Shown piece after piece: positions 11,397-23,964 of a stretch of 64,000 nucleotides of DNA. A program made the translations under genes and the position numbers. Source of the DNA: Voacanga thouarsii (lineage: Eukaryota; Streptophyta; Magnoliopsida; Gentianales; Apocynaceae). The stretch spans positions 620,001 to 684,000 of the forward strand of contig JANUWF010001640.1 in the NCBI GenBank assembly GCA_026120185.1, in the 5' to 3' direction. The notes below the pieces were generated by a model, which worked only from the letters and a program-made list of their open reading frames with translations, was not told where the DNA came from and made no database searches. The stretch's first letter is position 1; each line of letters begins with the position of its first letter.

Positions 11397-14389
11397 AAAT
11401 TTCCTAAACCATTGAGCGAACTCTTTTGTCAAATCTTAGGTCAATATTTAGATCTGTGATATTCGGTTCCACAAACCACAAATAGTTGTTGAATTTTCTA
11501 GAAACTTCACAAGTAATTATAGTGTTATGATCTCTGAACCTCTCTAATGAATCTCTGAATTACATATAATACATTATCAAGGATATGTAATATATGTATA
11601 TTACTTACTGAACATATGGTTCAACCACTTCGTAGTTGCGTAATATATCATTTGTAATTGCAATCACCTCTTCATCCTTTAAATATCGCCTTTTAGCTCC
11701 ACCTATTTTTTGCCCCACTGACTTGCATATTGACAAAAATATTCAGTTGAATTGGGAGCACATTCTTCGTTGCGAGATGATGTTCTATTGTTTGTTTCCA
11801 TGTGAAGTTCAAAGTAGTAGGAGAAGAATGTTGATGCCTCCTCAACAACGTAAGCATTGCAGATTGACCCTTCTATCCTTGCCTTGTTTTTTCTCCTTTT
11901 CTTGAGATGATGCAAGAACCAACCATAACCATAGTACTAAAACTTTTTTATGTTATCTAAAAAAATATTTAACCAAAACTAACCAATCGCATTTGTGAGT
12001 GATTGAGACATACCATTCAATTGGATACATCCACCTATATTATACAGGCCCACCATCCCTTACCTCATAAGGCAAGTGAAGTAGAAGATGTTCCATTACA
12101 TAAAAAAAAAAAAAAAATCCAGTGGAAAGATTTTCTCTAGCTTGCAAATTAGAGGAGCAATATCTTCCTCTAGTTTGTATATGTGTGACTCGGACAACTT
12201 TTGAGAGAATAAGTCTCTATAAAAGAGGTTTAACTCCATTAAAACACTCCATATTTTTTGGGAAAATAGTTCCCGTAAGGCAGTTGGAAGTAATCTCTCC
12301 ATAAACACATGGCAATCATGGCTCTTCATGCCAGATATTTTTAAATATTTATAATCAACGCACCTCTATATGTTTGATGCATACCCATCGGAAACCTAAG
12401 ATCCTTAACCCAAACTAGTACAAGCTTCATTTGTTCTTTTGTCAATGAGTAGCAAGCATATCGATTGGTACCTTTCTTTCGATCTGTTTGATGAATTTCT
12501 AGTTTTGGCCTATTACAGAACACAGCCAAATCATGTCTAGCCTTGACATTGTTCCTGGTCTTACCATTCATATCCATCAATGTATGGAATACATTATCAA
12601 ACATATTTTTCCCGTTGTGCATTACATCAATATTGTGGTGGATAAGATTATCTCGCCGATAAGGTAAATCCCAGAATATGCTCCGTTTTGCCTAATTATG
12701 GTAATCACCCCTACCATCATGTATTTAAGTTATCTTAGGAAATAGTTTAGCCCTATTCCATAATTGGTCACTAGTAAGATGAGGTGGTGGTGGACATAGA
12801 TCTTCACCTTTGTCTATTCTAAAGGATTTTTTATCTCTTCAAAACATGTGTCAATAGGTAAAAATTGATGATGGCAATCAAACCATGATTACTTTCTTCC
12901 AGAAGACAGTTGAAATGCTTTTGAATGCTCCATGCAATACAGAACATCCCCAATGTACTCTACCCACTTAACATTCCATAAGCAAGGAAGTTATTCATTG
13001 TCCACTGAAGGGCAGCTTGCATTTGGAAATTTTGCCTCTTTGAAATAGTATATGTCACGACACCGGATGCCCATAAGTGAATGAGTTCATCCACTAATGG
13101 CTGCATATATACATCTACCATATGTTTTAGATTTTTTGGTCCTAGTATAATGATATTTAGGAACATAATGGGATTTTTCATGCACATCCAAGGTGGTAGA
13201 TTATAAGGGGTCACAATGATGGGCCATAGGAATACTGTTTTTCTGAAATTCTAAATGGTGAGAATCCATTTGTACACAAGCCTAGTCTAACATTTCTAGG
13301 CTTTTATGCAAAATCAGGATAACATGCATCAAATTGCTTCCAGGCTTCTCTATCTCGTGGATGATTCAAAATACCATCCTCACTTGCACTCTCCGTATGC
13401 CACCTTATATGCTCTATAGTGGTGTTAGATGTATGTAATCTTTGTAGCCTTGGATTGATTGGAAAATAATACATTTTCTTAAAAGCAACCTCTTTTAGCA
13501 ATTTATTCTTCCCAACCTTCTTCTTATGTGCATAGCGTTCGTGGCCACAAAATTTACACACTCTACTATTACTTTTATCTTTCCAATAGAGCATACAACC
13601 ATTGACACAGACATCGATTTTCCGCACTGGTAATCCAAGTCTCGTTACCAACTTCTTAGTTTGATAGAAGTCTTCCACCATCTTATTACCGAGTGGCATA
13701 ACTTCTTTCATAAGTTGGGAAATCTTGTTGAAACAATTTTCAAACATATTATTTTCGGACTTAATATTTAGCAAACGAGAAATAACAGATAACTGTAAGT
13801 GAGTAGCACATCTATTCCATATTGGTGTATCAACAGCTTTTAACATGTCGTACAATATATGTGCCTCTAGATTAGGGGATTCATCGGCACGAGATTGAGG
13901 ATCCGGGTCAAAGCTTAGTCCTGCAATGTCAATTCTCATCCAACGGTATAGGTTTTTGGATGCTAATTCTACGAATGATGTGACTTGGTCACTCTTGTGA
14001 GTTGTTCAAACCAATGCTCCTCCGTGACAAGTCCAATTTGTATAATTAGATACAAACCCTTTTCTGATACAAATAGGATATGATTACTTCTAAAACCTTT
14101 CATTCTTACAAGCTGAACAAGGACATCTAATTTGACCCCTGTCTGATGGAGGAGCATTTAATAATGTAAGCTCCATGAATTTATAGACTCCCTCAACAAA
14201 CTCTGCATGAAGCCTTTGTCCCTGAGAGTTATAACGTTTATACATCCAACTAAAATTATCCATCTGTAACATACACATTATCAGGAAAGCATTTAGTCAT
14301 ATATCAAGAAAACACTGGATTGTGCTTGGATATGAACACTACGATTAGTCTTTTTTATTCATTAACCACATTTTTTGTGGTTTTCCCAA

Positions 14390-15523
14390 TATGGTTATCC
14401 AATCATGTTTATATAAACATCTAATATACTTAGCACACATTTACATCCCATAGCATATAGCACATTCAAAAGAATATTTCAGTGCATGGTACAGATTCAA
14501 AAGCTTAGTAACTATGAAAATTATTAAATGATAAAAGTAGATTTAATTTCATGACATTGTGCATGATACGTGGCTTTTTTATGGTAAACTATCATCGTAA
14601 AACACCGAATGGTTGCCCAATCATGTTTATATAGACGCTCAATATACTTAGTACACAATCCGATCCCTATAGCATATAGCACACTAAAAAGAATATTTCA
14701 GTGCATGGTACATATTCATAAGCTTAGTAACTATGGAAATTATTAAATGACAAAAGAAGATTTAAGTTCATATGTGGCATTCTGATGGAAAACCATCGTC
14801 TCAAAAAACTGAACGGTTGCCCAATTATGATTATATAGACGCCCAATATACTTAGCACAAAATCAAATCCATATAGCATATAGCACATTCAAAATAATAT
14901 TTCAGTGCATGGTACATATTCAAAAGCATAGTAACTATGGAAATTATTAAATGGCAAAAGTATATTCAATTTTATGACATTGTGCATCACACATGGGCTT
15001 CTGATGGTAAGCTAGCATTGCAAAACACCGAATGGTTGCCCAATCATATTTATACAGACGTCCAATATACTTAGCACACAATTAGATCCCTATAGTGCAT
15101 AGCACATCCAAAAGAATATTTTAATGTAAGGTAAATATTCATAACCTTAGTAACTATGGAAATTTTTAAATGACAAAAGGAGATTCAAGTTCATGGCAGT
15201 GCGCATCATAAATGGAATTCTAATGGAAAACCATCGTCTCAAAACACCGAATGGTTACCCAATCATGATTATATAGACGCCCAATATACTTAGCACAAAA
15301 TCATATCCACGTAGCATAAAGCACATTCAAAAGAATATTTCAGTGCATGGTACATATTCAAAAGCATAGTAACTATGGAAATTATTAAATGGCAAAAGTA
15401 GATTTAATTTCATGACATTGTGCATCACATATGGGATTTTGATGGTAAACCGTTGTCGCAAAACACTAAATGGTTGCCCAATCATGTTTAAACAGACGCC
15501 TAATATGCTTAGCACACAATCAG
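14390..15523. repeat. 218-bp tandem repeat array, part 1 (about 5 units)
   Basis: The anchor GGTTGCCCAATCATG-TTATAT recurs near 14390, 14611, 14816, 15034, 15253 and 15472, spaced 204-222 bp. Each unit contains ATACTTAGCACACAATCAGA, TATTTCAGTGCATGGTACAT and TGATGGTAAACCATCGTC, the last with short inverted arms GATGGT/ACCATC. The array begins just upstream of the TNP2 start and is cut by the solo LTR at 15524. A degenerate partial unit probably covers 14290-14390. Confidence 0.9.
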
Positions 15524-15772
15524 TATGAAACCCCAACTAAAACCAACCCTAGACTAAGGGGGTCGGGATGCATATCATATTTTCTTGTATGCATAAATAT
15601 ATTTTTGAATTATTTTATATGCTTTAGAATTATAATTTATAATCTAAAAATCTTAGTTGTGCTTATTGAGTTGGAAGGGTAAAATAGTAATTTTGCTTGA
15701 AGTGAAAATAAGGAGATAGCTTGAGGATTAAATAGGAAGAATATTTAGAGGAGAAAATAAGAGCAAGAGTTG

Positions 15773-15835
15773 TTGTGGTTTAGTGGTTAGAGCTTTGAAA
15801 TTAATCTCTAAGGTTTTGAGTTCAAATTCTATCAT
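15773..15835 (+). other. tRNA-like segment inside family A LTR (copy 1)
   Basis: Contains TGGTTTAGTGGTTAGAGC, close to an A-box (D-arm) and, 32 bp on, GAGTTCAAATTC, close to a B-box (T-arm). The same segment is at the same place in copies 2 (46083-46144) and 3 (59709-59770), so it belongs to the LTR family. It lacks convincing acceptor pairing and is not called as a tRNA gene. Confidence 0.5.
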
Positions 15836-17412
15836 TTAAGATTTAGCATGAATAATTTTATTTTGTTTTACGATTGGACTTTTCAGCCTTTGTATCCCAT
15901 AAGTAGAACTAGGAGTGTTGTCCTAGGGGAGACATGAAGGGAATGTTCTAGTCCTATTCTCGTACCTTAAAATAATTCTTAAAGGATTCATATCCTTCTA
16001 CTCTCTAGCTTATCATAATTCTTAATCAATTAAGTTATTCAATTTATCCAAAGCCATTTTTTTGTTCCAGAAAATTCAACAAGGTTTATTAACCTTAGAA
16101 TCTCGAAAATGACTCTTAGAGGATAGAGTATTGGCTGAAAATGGAGGAGTTAAGGAAAGTTCCCAAAAGAATTAATCTCCATGGTTGAACCTTCAAACTT
16201 CACTCCATAAGTATTCATGTTCTTCATAGTAGCAATCTGGAAATTTTCCAGCTTCTTGGTCAGACCAGCTTTCGAAAACTTCAGCCATTTTTCTCACTCA
16301 AATACTACCAAAAAAATAGCCAACTTGTTCAGCTTGAAGACTAAAATCCTTAGCCAAAAATCGGATAGCACAAAGCTGTGCAAACTAGAAAAAAATCCTG
16401 GACAATTTTACAGCTTAGCAAGCCAAAAACTAAGTTGTTTCTTCTAGCCTTCAAACCAGAAATTCATCTATGTCTTTCCTCCATAAAGAAGGCTGGAAAC
16501 TAGCCTTAAAGAACCCTCCAATACCTCTTCAAACTCACTACAAGTCAGCGGGAACATTGCAGAAAAAACTGCACAAAAATTCCAACGTACCATTCGAATG
16601 AACAACCAGAAATTCCAGCCTTACTCCCTCTTCAAACCTTGTCCGAAACTCACTTCAATTTTTTGTGAAACCAACCTTAGTCAGCCATGAACTGAACTTT
16701 ATCACCTTCTCCATTGATCTGCACGAAATGAACACCATAACCACTTTTTAAATTCCTCCATCAATTACTCTAATCAAGTTCCCAATTTGAATTCAAAATT
16801 TCAACAAATTGCTCCAAGAAAACTTCCATGAATTAAGTTTCAAATAACCAGAAATTCTCCCACCCTTACACTCAGAATTTCGGCCACCCTATAGCTTTTT
16901 CAAACCTCATTCATCTTAGTAAAATCCCAGCAAAATCCAGTCGGCCATAGCAACTCCAAAGAACCACCATCAAACAAACCACTCTACCATATCTTCTACC
17001 TTAATTCACTCCATGAATTACTCCTTTTGAAATTCAAATAATCAGAATTCCCGCTTCTCCCTAATTTGAAAATTCAATCACAAGAATCACCTAACCATTC
17101 GGCCAACATCTTTCAGCAAAATTCGTCCAGCTTTCTCTCTATTCTCTCCATTTCTCCAACAACACACACCACCATCTTTTAAGCCTAAGACCACTCCAAA
17201 CCTCTCCAATCCCTCCCAAAAACTCCAGATCACGTCTACTCACCCTCTAGAGTCCATTTCTGTATTTTATAACATCAAACATTGAAAATAAAATTCTGCT
17301 ATCGAATAAAAAACCAGAACTTTTCTTGAAGATTCAAGAACTTCCTCAAGGTAACCAAGAACGATTTTGATCATCTTCTTTCCTTTAATATTTAAGCATA
17401 ATATACTAATGT

Positions 17413-17457
<45 letters not shown>

Positions 17458-17458
17458 A
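17413..17458 (+). repeat. (CT)n microsatellite in family A LTR
   Basis: Interrupted CT run. The equivalent position in copies 2 and 3 carries longer or similar CT runs. Open frames over it on both strands (17367-17585, 17392-17610) are low-complexity artefacts. Confidence 0.85.
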
Positions 17459-18182
17459 CAGCCAAAATGGTTGTTCCAACCATGACCGTTTCTCTTCTTC
17501 TTCCTTGGACGATTCAAGCCTCCTACGCGTGTGGACCTCCTTGGATCTTCGACAAGATTGTCATCAACCAAGTATTTCTCTTTAACCCTATTTTCAATTC
17601 TAAAAATCATGTCTCTTAGATATTATTAGAAAAGAATAGAATATGATTGAAGATTGAGTATGTGATTGTATAAAGGAGTTGAGATTGGAGCAAGAGGATG
17701 TTTTGTCATGGTTGAGTGTTATGATATTTTGTGGTTTGTTGCATGCTCTTCATGTCGTGAGTAAGTATGGATGATTAAGCATGATAGATATTATGTCACT
17801 TGTGGTGAATAGGGTTTTATGTTCTTGTATTTTTGTTGAAGCCATGTATATGATTATGCTTAGTAGAGATTTAGCCATACGCTAGTAGGTATGGATTTAA
17901 GCCTTTATTCATGAATAGAATGGTTTGATGATTGATGTTGGATTTTATGTTCATTGTTAGCAATAGGAAAATTATGATCATGACCTTGTTGATCCTAAGA
18001 TATTTTAATTTGCCAATTTTATTTCGTTAATCAAAATTAAGACTATATTTTCCCTCAACAATTTCGAAAACCCTAAGAAGCCTTGGAGTTGGAATATTAA
18101 ATAAAATAGTGAAATTTTAGCCAAATAAATGGTATCTTCTGTTAAAAATAATATATAATAATATTATTAAATAAGGCCTTTT

Positions 18183-18203
18183 ATAGTAATAATAATAATA
18201 ATA

Positions 18204-18254
<51 letters not shown>

Positions 18255-18256
18255 GG
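18183..18256. repeat. (TAA)n microsatellite
   Basis: About 70 bp of AAT/TAA triplets with two interruptions, within family A copy 1; absent from the matching place in copies 2 and 3. Confidence 0.85.
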
Positions 18257-19793
18257 TAAAATATTGATCTAGTAGGTCATATATTCATAAAGACTATTGA
18301 AATCTATTTATTATCTTTTGATCAAGATTTATTTAAATTTACTTATTATTAATTTCATTTGTTAGTTATTTTCTAACTATTAATTATTAATTAAAATATT
18401 AGTAATAATTTATTATTTATTTTAATAATATCATTGAGGACTTAGGATTCTTCATCAAATAAACCTTAGTTTATTAATAACAAAGATTTACATTTGAACA
18501 TATAACCTCTTAGTAATTGTACAACCCCTAGTTATTTTATTATCAAGCTAAACTTAAAAAAAAAAAAAAACCTTTATCATCTAGCCTTTAACCTTAGGAC
18601 ATTAGGGTCATGACTGTAATAAGTTGAACTAGGATAATTTATGGAAGCGAATTTGGCTTGAATTTAATTATGGCTTGTGTTTACCCCAAGCGGGGTTAGG
18701 TCAGCTTTGGAAGATCTTTGATTTAGCTCAAGCAAAGGATCAGGTAAGCTCCTGCATAAACTTATTTGATGACAAAAGGTTACTCTGGCAAGCCAAAAGC
18801 GAAGTGTATGGACACTCATTTTGTAAAGGCAATTAAGGATTGTTTCCTTTCTTGTTCAGTCAAACAAATCATTTGAAAACCAAACATGCAGTTTTACACA
18901 AACACTAAACTCTTTCTAAAAACCCACTTTGACACAAATTTTAGAAACCCTTAATTTCTATTTCTAAGTAAAGCAATATTTTATCCATTTTCTCCCAAGT
19001 GGGATAATCAACATTGAGTATTCAATAAGGATAGGCTAGTAGTACTAGTTTTGAAGATCAAAAGTGAGTCTTCTGGTAGGAGGCCACCTCCAAAAGATAA
19101 ACTCAACTTAGAGAAACGACAGTACTACTTAGTCATGCCAGTCCGAGCTAGCAAGTTTCAGTCATATGGACTGTGTGTTGCTGGAGTGGACAACCGGTTT
19201 GCTTGGGTGTAGAGAATGAGGAATATCTTACCCGGTAGGCCGTACTCCTACCTTTTGTCAGTCTGCACAAAATGTGGCATTCTGACTGTTGTATGATCAT
19301 GAGGCCCAACGTGTAGTAACCCATGGTCGCCCTTTCGAGTGGTTGATTTTATTGTGCACATGTATGGTTGGAAAAGTAAAACACCACTTATTAGTTTTAA
19401 CATTGTCTAATGCTTGCCAGTACATTTTCTTATGAAGTTTTTACAAGTTGCAAACATGAACTATTTTACTTGAAACACTCAAAGCACACACGGACTTACT
19501 GAAATTTTTATCTCATCACATTTTATGCCATGTTTCAGGTCGATCCTGCTGTGGGGATGAGTAGCTAGAATGTTGCCTACTTGAAGAATCTTGTTGTTTA
19601 TTTTATATGTTGCTTTGAGAGATGATAGTGAACAATTTATTTTAGATTTGTTTTTGAATTTTTGGGCTGTAATAAGTTTTAATTTTAAAGTATTATTTTA
19701 TTTTCATTTGTTTGTCCTAGTTATCAAGACCGCTTGTCCTTTGGACGGGGCGACATCCCCGGCCCTGTTGGGCCTAGGTAATGCGGTGTTACA

Positions 19794-20384
19794 ATCAGAT
19801 CCCTATAGTATATAGCACATCCAAAAGAATATTTCAGTGCATGACACATATTCATAAGCTTAGTGACTATAGAAATTATTAAATGACAAAAATAGATTCA
19901 AGTTTTCTGACATTGTGTATCATACGTAGGCTTCTGATGGTAAACCATCATCTCAAAACACCAAATAGTTGCCCAATCATATTTATATAAACACCCAATA
20001 TACTTAGTACACAATCAGATCCCTATAGCATATTCCACATCTAAAAGAATATTTCAGTGCATGGTACATATTCATAAGCTTAGTAACTATGGAAATTATT
20101 AAATGACAAAAGTATATTCAATTTCATGAAATTGTGCATCATACGTAGGTTTCTGAAGATAAATATCATGGAAAAACATTGAATGGTTGCCCAATCATGT
20201 TTAAATAGATGCTCAATATACTTAGTACATAATTAGATCCCCATAGCTTAAAAGCCTATCCAAACGAATATTTCAGTGCATGGTACATATTCATAAACTT
20301 AGTAACTATGAAAATTATTAAATAACAAAAGTAAATTCAAGTTCATAACGTTGTGTATCATACGTGGGCTTCTGATGGTAAACT
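19794..20384. repeat. 218-bp tandem repeat array, part 2 (about 2.5 units)
   Basis: Resumes with ATCAGATCCCTATAG exactly where part 1 stopped, with anchors near 19969 and 20185. Interrupted again at 20385 by the family B copia element. Confidence 0.9.
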
Positions 20385-20550
20385 TGAACGACGAACATGG
20401 CAAAAATCATCAAATCGAAAGCATGCTTACAGAATGAAAAAATTTACCTCTATGTTTGAATGACCTTATTGGCACTGAAGAAGATGTCTATACAAGGATG
20501 CTTCAAGCTATTGGATCACGTCCTTGTAAACGTCAACTTCGTCTTATTCA
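20385..20550 (-). repeat. Remnant of 3' LTR, copia family B
   Basis: Matches 28683-28850 of the right LTR (shared block CAAGCTATTGGATCACGTCC). About 1.65 kb of this LTR is missing; it passes directly into a family C LTR fragment at about 20550. Confidence 0.8.
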
Positions 20551-21860
20551 TATAACAAATGTGCAAGTATCCTTAGACTTGAGATCTCCAAGGTATTCTG
20601 TTTATTGACTATTGTACTTTGATTCCAATCTCTGGAGCCAGATTGAGGGTCACCTATAATATAGATATTGGGTACAATGTGAGGTAAACGAAAGTAGTTG
20701 AGAGGGTCAATAAAGGTTCACCACTCCTAATAGTATGGGAGAATGTCTCACAGCTACTTGTAGGAATTACTTCTCGTGATACAGTTTTGGAAACAATTTA
20801 AGTATTGATATAGTTTTAAAACTATTGGCCGAGGTTATTATGTATTTTTAACAGTTTTAATTGATACACATGTTGAGTAGTGGATTTCTAGTACAAGTAC
20901 TAATATTCGGGTCTGAATTAATATATATTTTGGAGGGAATTGGCACTAATTCCGTACTCCAACCCGAATGAGATATTGTATGGTGAAAGGAGTTTATTAC
21001 ACTATAGTTTGTTATTAAGGGGTTCATGTCAAGACACTTGACTTCCTGGACTCTTGGGTGGTCATGATGTGTTGCTAGATACCGCTCATGATCTGCTGAA
21101 TATAGGTTTATTAATTGATAAATTAATAAACCAATTCTATTTGGAATTAATAGATTAATTCTAGATTCATTTTAGGATTATTCTAAAAAAATTTTGGATT
21201 AATTCATATTCGCTACTGATAGACTGGGAACCTAATAGGTCACACACAATAGAGGATTATGTACTCAAAATGTTATATGATAACATTGTGTGGTTAATCA
21301 TGAGCAGTAGAAGTTATTTGGGCCGAATTATAATTAGTTATAATTTTTTGGCTAAATTATAATTATAAGAACTTAAAGGTTCTAATTGAAATTTAAGGAA
21401 TTCTAATTTGATTAGAATTCAAAAAAGAAGCTTGTTCTGCATTTTTTCCCCCTAGAGACGGTGTGATCATCTTGATCTTTTTGGTGAGGCACAAAAGGTT
21501 TTAAGGGAGCTCTCGGGTGAAGAAAAAATACCCTTAAGAAAATCTTCTTCCTCTCTTCTCTGGTTTTATCCTAGCTGCCACTCTTCTCTGCTAGCAAAGA
21601 AATTTGGCTTCTTGAGTTTCCTCTGTATGGACACTGTTGGAGGGAGTTCAACGCTTGGACTCTAGTAGCGATGACAAGGATCTCTGGTTTTGCTGGATCG
21701 CTCCTCAATGGAAGGAGGAAAATTTTAAACGACAGAGACATCACTGAAGGTATATCTTCTTGCTTTTGATCCGTTTATTCCACATGCATGCGGTCCTCTT
21801 GCTCAAAATCCTTAGTTTTCGTTGCATAATGCATATATGATGCACGTATGGATTCTTACA
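20551..21860 (+). repeat. 5'-truncated family C copia LTR
   Basis: Similar to 52655-54170 of the family C solo LTR (shared GCAAGTATCCTTAGACTTGA and the block around TCACACACAATAGAG). The first ~430 bp of the LTR are missing. The right end, near 21860, joins the RT frame of family B, so it was probably a solo LTR in RT before a deletion removed the sequence between it and the family B LTR. Confidence 0.7.
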
Positions 21861-23950
21861 CTAGATGCCAACATAAGTCCATAAATGGACTTCTTAAGAT
21901 TGTAAACTATATGTTCCTGGCCTTTAACGATAAAACCTTCCGGTTGGGACATATAGATATCTTCTTTAAGATGGCTATTAAGAAATGCCATCTTGACATT
22001 CATTTGCCATATCTCATAATCGAAATGACATGCAATGGTAAGGAGGATACGGATGGACTTAAGCATAGCTACCAGGAAAAAGGTGTCATCATAATCGATT
22101 CCTTCTTTCTGAGTATACTCTTTCGCCACAAGCCTAGCTTTGAAGGTTTCCACCTTTCCATCTGCTCCCCTCTTCCTCTTGTATAGCCACTTACACCCAA
22201 TAGGTTTTATCCCTTAAGGTGAAGCTTCAAGATCCCAAATGTAATTGAAGAATATCAACTCAATTTTGGCTTTCATTGCTTCATGTCATAGATTTACATC
22301 AGCATTAGCAATAGCCTTCTCATATCTAGTGAGATCTTGTTCCTAATGGTCAGAGACCAGCTCGAAAGCCTCTCCTATTCTTCTTTCTAGAACTCTAGAT
22401 ACCCTCCCACTAGGATGAAGCTCCGTTTGTATAGGTTCTTGAGGCTATGCCTCTTCTTATTCTATAATTGGGTTTGAAGAAGTTAATTCCAAAAATAACT
22501 TCTCCTCAAGTTCCAACCTTGTTGAAAATTTAGTGGAAGTACTTTGACTGTCTTCCATGTATCTAACATTAATACTTACTAGTACTTCCTACTCTTTGGG
22601 ATGATAAAAGTAACATTTTTTTGTCCCTTTAGATACCCAACAAAGTAGCATAATTCTGATATTAGTTCTAGCTTATCTTCCTCGATCAGTTCATAAGCTA
22701 GACAGCCCCATATCCTGAGATGATTTAGACTTGACTTACACCCAGTCCATATCTCATAGGGTATCCGAGGTACTGACTTGGAAAGCACCAAATTCAGAAT
22801 ATATGCTACTGTTTTCAAGGCATATTGTCAAAAAGAGATCAGAAAAGTAGCATGAGACATCATGCTTCGGACCATTTCCATTAATGTTCTATTCCTTTTC
22901 TCATCTACTCCATTCTGCTGCAGTGTACCCGGCGTAGAAAGCTGGGATACTATCCCATGATATACCATGTAATCCTTGAACTCACCGAGGAGGTACTTTT
23001 CACCACGATCTGATCATAAGGTTTTGATCAGTTTACCTGTCTGTCGCTCCATTTCAGCCTTCAACTCTTTGAACTTGTCAAAAAAGTCAGACTTGCGCCT
23101 CATCAAGTAGACATAATCAAACCTTGTATAATCATCCGTGAAAGTGATGAAATACTCAAAACCCCCTCTAGCTTATGTAGACAAAGGATCACAAACATCA
23201 CATTAGTATAAATGAGACCCAATATCTCCTTGGCTCTATCAGGCTTTTGGGTTAACGACCTTTTGGTTATTTTTTCCATAAGGCATGATTCACACTGAGG
23301 CCAACTTTCCAATCTTAATGAGCCCAAGGGCCCATCATGGATTAATCTCTAAATCCTAGTTAAGTTAATATGACCCAACCTTAGATGCCAAAGATATGAG
23401 TCATTAACATTATTTTTTCTCTTCTTACTTAAAGGTTTAGATTGAGCATTATTTATTTGATTGTTTGTAGGATTTAAAAATAATAAGTTTCCATACATGT
23501 GCCTTATGCATAAATCTTTTCCATTTCTATAGATAGTAACACCAGAATGGAAAGAAACAGAATATCCATGATTTATTAGCTTTACAACTGAAATCAATTT
23601 CTGTCTAAAATCGAGTACATATAAAATACCCTTCAAAATAACTACTTTATTACAATAAAAAACAAGATCTAGTTTTCCCACTACAAGGGCCCATACTTGT
23701 TCTCTATTTCCTAGTTGTAGTCCATGCTCGCCCTTTTGGAGTCTTCTTATCTTCCTAAACCCTTGTAAGGAGTTACAGATATGATCAGTGGCACCAGAAT
23801 TAACAATTCAAGTGGAAGTTGATCCAACCAATAAAATTGACTCTAGATAAAGAACAATACCTATAGGGTTTTTCTTGGCCTGAAGTTCTAGACACTTCTT
23901 TTTTCAGTGTCCCTTCTATCCACACTTGAAGCATTTGCCTTTGGCCTTGT
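21861..23950 (-). pseudogene. Copia pol remnant of family B: zinc knuckle, protease, integrase, partial RT
   Basis: In minus-strand order: a gag CCHC knuckle at about 23935-23895 (CFKCG..KGH..KKC, with stops replacing two residues); a protease motif at about 23808-23790 reading VNSGATDHICN, where the catalytic DSG has become NSG; GAG-pre-integrase at 23681-23349 ending YLWHLRLGHINLTRI; the integrase zinc region (CESCLMEKITKRS, 23327-23200); the integrase C-terminal region at 22818-22579 (YEIWTGCKSSLNHLRIWGCL); and RT at 22153-21861 (FKARLVAKEYTQKEGIDYDD, MNVKMAFLNSHLKEDIYMSQ, KKSIYGL). RT stops at the YGL block, where the family C LTR fragment begins. Multiple stops and frameshifts: dead. Confidence 0.9.
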
Positions 23951-23964
23951 TGTTTCTAGTTATT

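Larger units (their letters stand above)
10539..14278 (-). pseudogene. TNP2-type CACTA transposase with DUF4218/DUF4216 regions, decayed
   Basis: Starts near 14278, or more likely the internal Met at 14263 (MDNFSWMYKR). The first ~60 residues match the transposase-associated domain (FVEGVYKFMELTL, IRCPCSACKNERF). A frame change follows near 14100 and another near 13990. 13939-13304 is the longest open piece (211 codons: IWNRCATHLQ, VCKFCGHERY, HIRWHTES, GILNHPRDREAWKQFD). After a stop at 13301-13303 come LGLCTNGFSPF, TPYNLPPWMCMK, QNFQMQAALQWTMNN, WFDCHHQFLP, MFDNVFHTLMDMNGKT, KSHDCHVFMERLLPTALREL, KLEEDIAPLICKLEKIFP, then DUF4218-like ARIEGSICNAYVVEEASTFF. Past two likely introns, DUF4216 blocks follow (ESFKGYFVNGYRFH, VVMFKCDWFDLV, VHPQYILVDINHKRRYPSYD) and an acidic tail with a poly-Asp run. 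This enzyme would cut the ends; here it is inactivated. Confidence 0.9.
15524..19793 (+). mobile_element. Solo LTR, Ty3-like family A, copy 1
   Basis: Begins TATGAAACCCC (TG mutated to TA) and ends GCGGTGTTACA, flanked by a perfect 5-bp target duplication ATCAG (15519-15523, 19794-19798). Length 4270 bp. It matches copies at 45824 and 59459 along its full length. No internal domain, primer site or second repeat is found, so it is most simply a solo LTR left by LTR-LTR recombination. Orientation is inferred from shared blocks with the gag-bearing element at 39418-57523 (AGCACACACGGACTTACTGA in this strand, similar sequence in that element's coding strand). A Tekay/Del-type chromovirus origin is plausible, not proven. 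Confidence 0.85.

Noticed and set aside
17367..17610. Ser/Leu and Arg/Glu-rich open frames on both strands
   Set aside because: Produced by the CT/GA repeat.
21848..22186. 112-codon plus-strand open frame
   Set aside because: Opposite strand of the copia RT remnant, which has clear homology blocks.
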